Shown: piece after piece, positions 61,995 to 64,000 of the stretch
Position numbering within the stretch: position 1 is the first letter of the stretch
Layout: every line of letters begins with the position of its first letter
Assembly: GCA_010672925.1 (NCBI GenBank)
Contig: JAAHFP010000008.1
Location: 1-64,000, forward strand
Length of the DNA stretch: 64,000 nt
Reading direction: 5' to 3'
Source: Symploca sp. SIO1C2
GTDB taxonomy: Bacteria > Cyanobacteriota > Cyanobacteriia > Cyanobacteriales > Coleofasciculaceae
Program-made: the position numbers and the translations under genes
Notes under the pieces: model-generated
What the model was told of the DNA's origin: nothing
Seen by the model: only the letters and a program-made list of their open reading frames with translations
The model's database searches: none

Positions 61995-62177
61995 ATATTT
62001 TACTCCCCCAGCTCCCCCAGCTCCCCCAGCTTCCTCAGCTCCCTCAGCTCCCTCAGCTCCCTCAGCTCCTCAGCTCCTCAGCTCCCCCACTCCTCAGCTT
62101 CCTCAGCTCCCTCAGCTCCTCAGCTCCTCAGCTCCCCCACTCCTCAGCTCCCTCAGCTCCCTCAGTTCCCCCAGCTT
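61995..62177. repeat. Tandem CAGCTCCCT / CAGCTCCTC nonamer array
   Basis: Roughly twenty copies of a degenerate 9-mer (CAGCTCCCT, CAGCTCCCC, CAGCTCCT) fill the space between two convergent genes and end at the stop codon of the membrane protein gene. Confidence 0.85.
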
Positions 62178-62178
62178 C

Positions 62179-62934
62179 CTACTGCCGAGGACCCTTAGCT
62201 AACCTCTGGTTATTGTCTAACGCCGGAAGAGCATCAAGAATTGCATCCCGGATGATAGATTCTGACTCTCGACTCAACATCAAGCGAAAGCAATCACTAA
62301 CCTGCCTTTTCTCAGATAGGCGCAGACGATATTCTACTCCCCAGCTAGTCAGTTGCCGTACAGCCAACAGGCGCTTTAAGGGGTCAGTATTCGTCAGCTC
62401 CCTTAACATTTGTTCAAGCTTAGTATCATCGGGACTCCCCTGGTGACTGATAATTTGCCAAACTAGGAGAATAAGAATAGTCAGAGTACCTAAACCTTGC
62501 AGAATCGTACTAGCAGTAATCCAAGAACTATCGCCATTGACGAAAATCGCCAGTGCCATGTAGATTCCCAAGGTAGCAATACCACCACTACCAATAGCTA
62601 TAGTTAACTGCCTATTGGAACCAAAGAAAAACTGGCGTAGATTAGACCAGTAAAGTTGCCAGTCCCATTCTTGCATCAAGTAAACCAACAACATCACCAA
62701 CACACCAGCACTAGTAGCCAATAGCAACTTCCAATTCCACAAGAACATTGCCACAACGCTTGTGAGAACCATCAGCCAACCGACCGGCACCTGAAATCGG
62801 TGTGGGTAAAGCTGTTTGAACACTCGACTTTTAACTTTGAGGGGCAACCAATCTTCTATCAATTGGAATAATTGTTGCCACCAAAATGACGCCTGTGCCA
62901 CGAAGCTTTCCTGTCTTACTGAGAATATTGACAC
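62179..62934 (-). CDS. Cyanobacterial multi-pass membrane protein with helical C-terminal domain
   Basis: The 251-residue protein has an N-terminal soluble stretch (residues 1-47), then about five hydrophobic segments (WLMVLTSVVAMFLWNWKLLL; LATSAGVLVMLLVYLM; IGSGGIATLGIYMALAIFV; STILQGLGTLTILILLVWQI). The C-terminal ~75 residues are a soluble armadillo/HEAT-like helical pair (DPLKRLLAVRQLTSWGVEYR). It resembles an unnamed cyanobacterial family annotated as armadillo-type fold protein. Function is unknown. Convergent with the previous gene across a nonamer array. Confidence 0.7.
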   Translation of the reverse strand: MSIFSVRQESFVAQASFWWQQLFQLIEDWLPLKVKSRVFKQLYPHRFQVPVGWLMVLTSVVAMFLWNWKLLLATSAGVLVMLLVYLMQEWDWQLYWSNLRQFFFGSNRQLTIAIGSGGIATLGIYMALAIFVNGDSSWITASTILQGLGTLTILILLVWQIISHQGSPDDTKLEQMLRELTNTDPLKRLLAVRQLTSWGVEYRLRLSEKRQVSDCFRLMLSRESESIIRDAILDALPALDNNQRLAKGPRQ

Positions 62935-63030
62935 TTCTGTCTCAATATTCGCCCATTTTAGCAGCGAACGATGACCTTACCAAATTTTTCAATAGACCTA
63001 CTTGCATAAATCTCTATCCCACACCCTGCC

Positions 63031-63141
63031 TAGTAGAGTGCGACGGAAGTAACCCACCAGTTTGAGTCGATAGAATCTTTACTCTATAAGCATTCTGAAT
63101 TCTGAATTCTGAATTCAGAATTCCGCGTAGCGGTACAAGTG
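63031..63141 (-). repeat. Dispersed ~95-bp repeat, copy 3, overlapping a gene end
   Basis: In reverse orientation it reads TTGTACCGCTACGCGGAATT, GAATTCAGAATTCAGAATGC, TAAAGATTCTATCGACTCAA and a ...CACTCTACTA end, as at 52965-53060. Its GAATTCT part codes for the last residues of the gene at 63084-63722. Confidence 0.65.
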
Positions 63142-63722
63142 TCCTCAAATTCAAAGCACAAATCAGAGATCGTCACTTGACCATCAAAAGCATAGAAGTA
63201 AATCCGAGAAATATTCGCCTTTTCTATCTCCACCAGTATATTCGGCGGAATTTTTGAGTCGGAAGTAGCTAGATTAGAAGATCCGGTTGAAGTTGTGACT
63301 AGGAGTGTGTTATTTTCATCATAAGCAGACAAAACGGTGGGGTAAGAACTAGTAACGTAACAGTACAAAGCACTAATAGGTCTTGAAAATCTTGCTTCCA
63401 TCCAGCCGTTTTTGGGAGCAGCCATCAGAACTTTAGTACCAGAGAGAGCAGGATAAGCTGGGTTTGAAGGTTCTATCGCGATCGCATTTTTCCATGTAAT
63501 TCCATAGGGACGAAATTGATGCTCTACAACCTCAAAACACTTCAGGTCTTCCAGTTTTAAGCAAACACGAGAGGCTCTCATTAAAATTAGATTAGAATCA
63601 TGTTCAGCTGTACCCCAGCAAGGAGAGGCCATCACAGTTTGTCGTTTAACGAATTTCTTGGATGCTCGCAACCCTTTAGGCTGCCTGGATTCATTCACTT
63701 GAGCTTTCAGTTCCATTACCAT
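63084..63722 (-). CDS. Beta-rich unknown protein with repeat-derived C-terminus
   Basis: The 212-residue protein has a basic N-terminus (KGLRASKKFVKRQTVMASPC) and a beta-sandwich-like body (CLKLEDLKCFEVVEHQFRPY; MEARFSRPISALYCYVTSSY; LSAYDENNTLLVTTSTGSSN; ISRIYFYAFDGQVTISDLCF). This pattern resembles carbohydrate-binding-like modules seen in PEP-CTERM surface proteins, but no signal peptide or anchor is visible. The last dozen residues (RNSEFRIQNSECL) are translated from the dispersed GAATTCT repeat, so the original C-terminus was probably replaced. Six cysteines are present. Confidence 0.65.
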   Translation of the reverse strand: MVMELKAQVNESRQPKGLRASKKFVKRQTVMASPCWGTAEHDSNLILMRASRVCLKLEDLKCFEVVEHQFRPYGITWKNAIAIEPSNPAYPALSGTKVLMAAPKNGWMEARFSRPISALYCYVTSSYPTVLSAYDENNTLLVTTSTGSSNLATSDSKIPPNILVEIEKANISRIYFYAFDGQVTISDLCFEFEDTCTATRNSEFRIQNSECL

Positions 63723-64000
63723 AAAACTATAAAAAATTACTGCTAATTATCCAGTCTCTTAGAGTAAACACGAGCTAATAGTGATAACAGTTTTAACTAC
63801 TTCAGTCTTGAACAATTTGTACATTGTTACAGTACAATAAAAACTACAAAACTTGGTCAAAGATTAATGCATTCAACCTTGTTTTTTTGAATATAAGCTG
63901 CCATAATTATCAATAACTAATTTTTCCTCCTCGAAAAACTTATCTAGAGCCTTTTACCGTTGAGCAGAGGGTAGAGCGAGGCGTGGTCAGTATGACCACA
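63723..64000. other. Right-edge region, no gene seen
   Basis: AT-rich sequence without coding potential; probably the promoter region of the gene at 63084-63722. The window ends before any next gene can be identified. Confidence 0.4.

Noticed and set aside
61905-62198. 97-codon Ser/Pro/Leu-rich frame
   Set aside because: It is a translation of the CAGCTCCCT nonamer array.

Overview
The window is a stretch of cyanobacterial chromosome. The evidence is a set of cyanobacterium-typical genes (Ftn2/ZipN division protein, Ycf46-type AAA ATPase, DUF2839 protein, PucC-family carrier, DUF4912 protein, PEP-CTERM and CHAT proteins), frequent GCGATCGC (HIP1) octamers, and many short intergenic heptamer and nonamer repeats. 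Hormogonium-polysaccharide-like genes, dimethylglycine/betaine methylation with a BCCT carrier, and the heavy load of small repeats point to a filamentous, probably marine or salt-tolerant, Oscillatoriales-like organism. The genus is inference only.

Layout. 1-1.3 kb: a TnpB transposase running off the left edge. 1.3-7.6 kb: cobU, a conserved unknown, then three polysaccharide genes (two family-2 glycosyltransferases and a WcaF/HpsU-like acetyltransferase) and an unknown protein carrying an in-frame repeat. 7.7-14.5 kb: an LCP-family wall-polymer ligase, a small membrane protein, and an osmoprotection island (BCCT carrier, double Usp protein, a class I methyltransferase, and convergent sarcosine/dimethylglycine methyltransferase). 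14.6-24.7 kb: mostly housekeeping (YqgF-like nuclease, ispH, inositol monophosphatase, PucC-type carrier, pdhA, ftn2) plus a moaB stump. 24.8-27.5 kb: a serine hydrolase gene split by an IS605-type TnpB element. 28-37 kb: DUF4912 protein, a TnpB relic, a TpsB outer-membrane transporter, an HdrB-like Fe-S protein, a response-regulator/PAS/cyclase and Ycf46. 37-44.3 kb: Uma2 nuclease, prs, a HAD-domain protein, an alpha/beta hydrolase, tRNA-Ser(CGA) and argB. 44.4-49.4 kb: secreted nuclease, a PEP-CTERM protein, and divergent to it a TPR-CHAT protease. 49.6-54.7 kb: dxs, small basic proteins, an internally deleted IS605 derivative, Nudix and alpha/beta hydrolases. 54.8-62.9 kb: an N-terminally truncated RND metal-efflux gene head-to-head with an N-terminally truncated CHAT gene, followed by an unknown acidic protein and a C-terminally membrane-anchored unknown protein. 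The right end holds a membrane protein and a beta-rich unknown protein.

The most striking theme is repeat invasion. A GGCAGAA/GGCAGGA heptad, which is also part of a 105-bp MITE-like element found twice here, sits in frame inside at least four genes. In the PEP-CTERM gene it supplies the hydrophobic core of the signal peptide. Another 21-nt palindromic repeat has landed in the tnpB at 25.8-26.9 kb, splitting the codon that should encode the catalytic RuvC glutamate. The best candidate for an undescribed functional system is the CHAT / 151-aa-class / membrane-protein trio at 57.6-61.9 kb, whose CHAT dyad is intact although its N-terminus appears lost.
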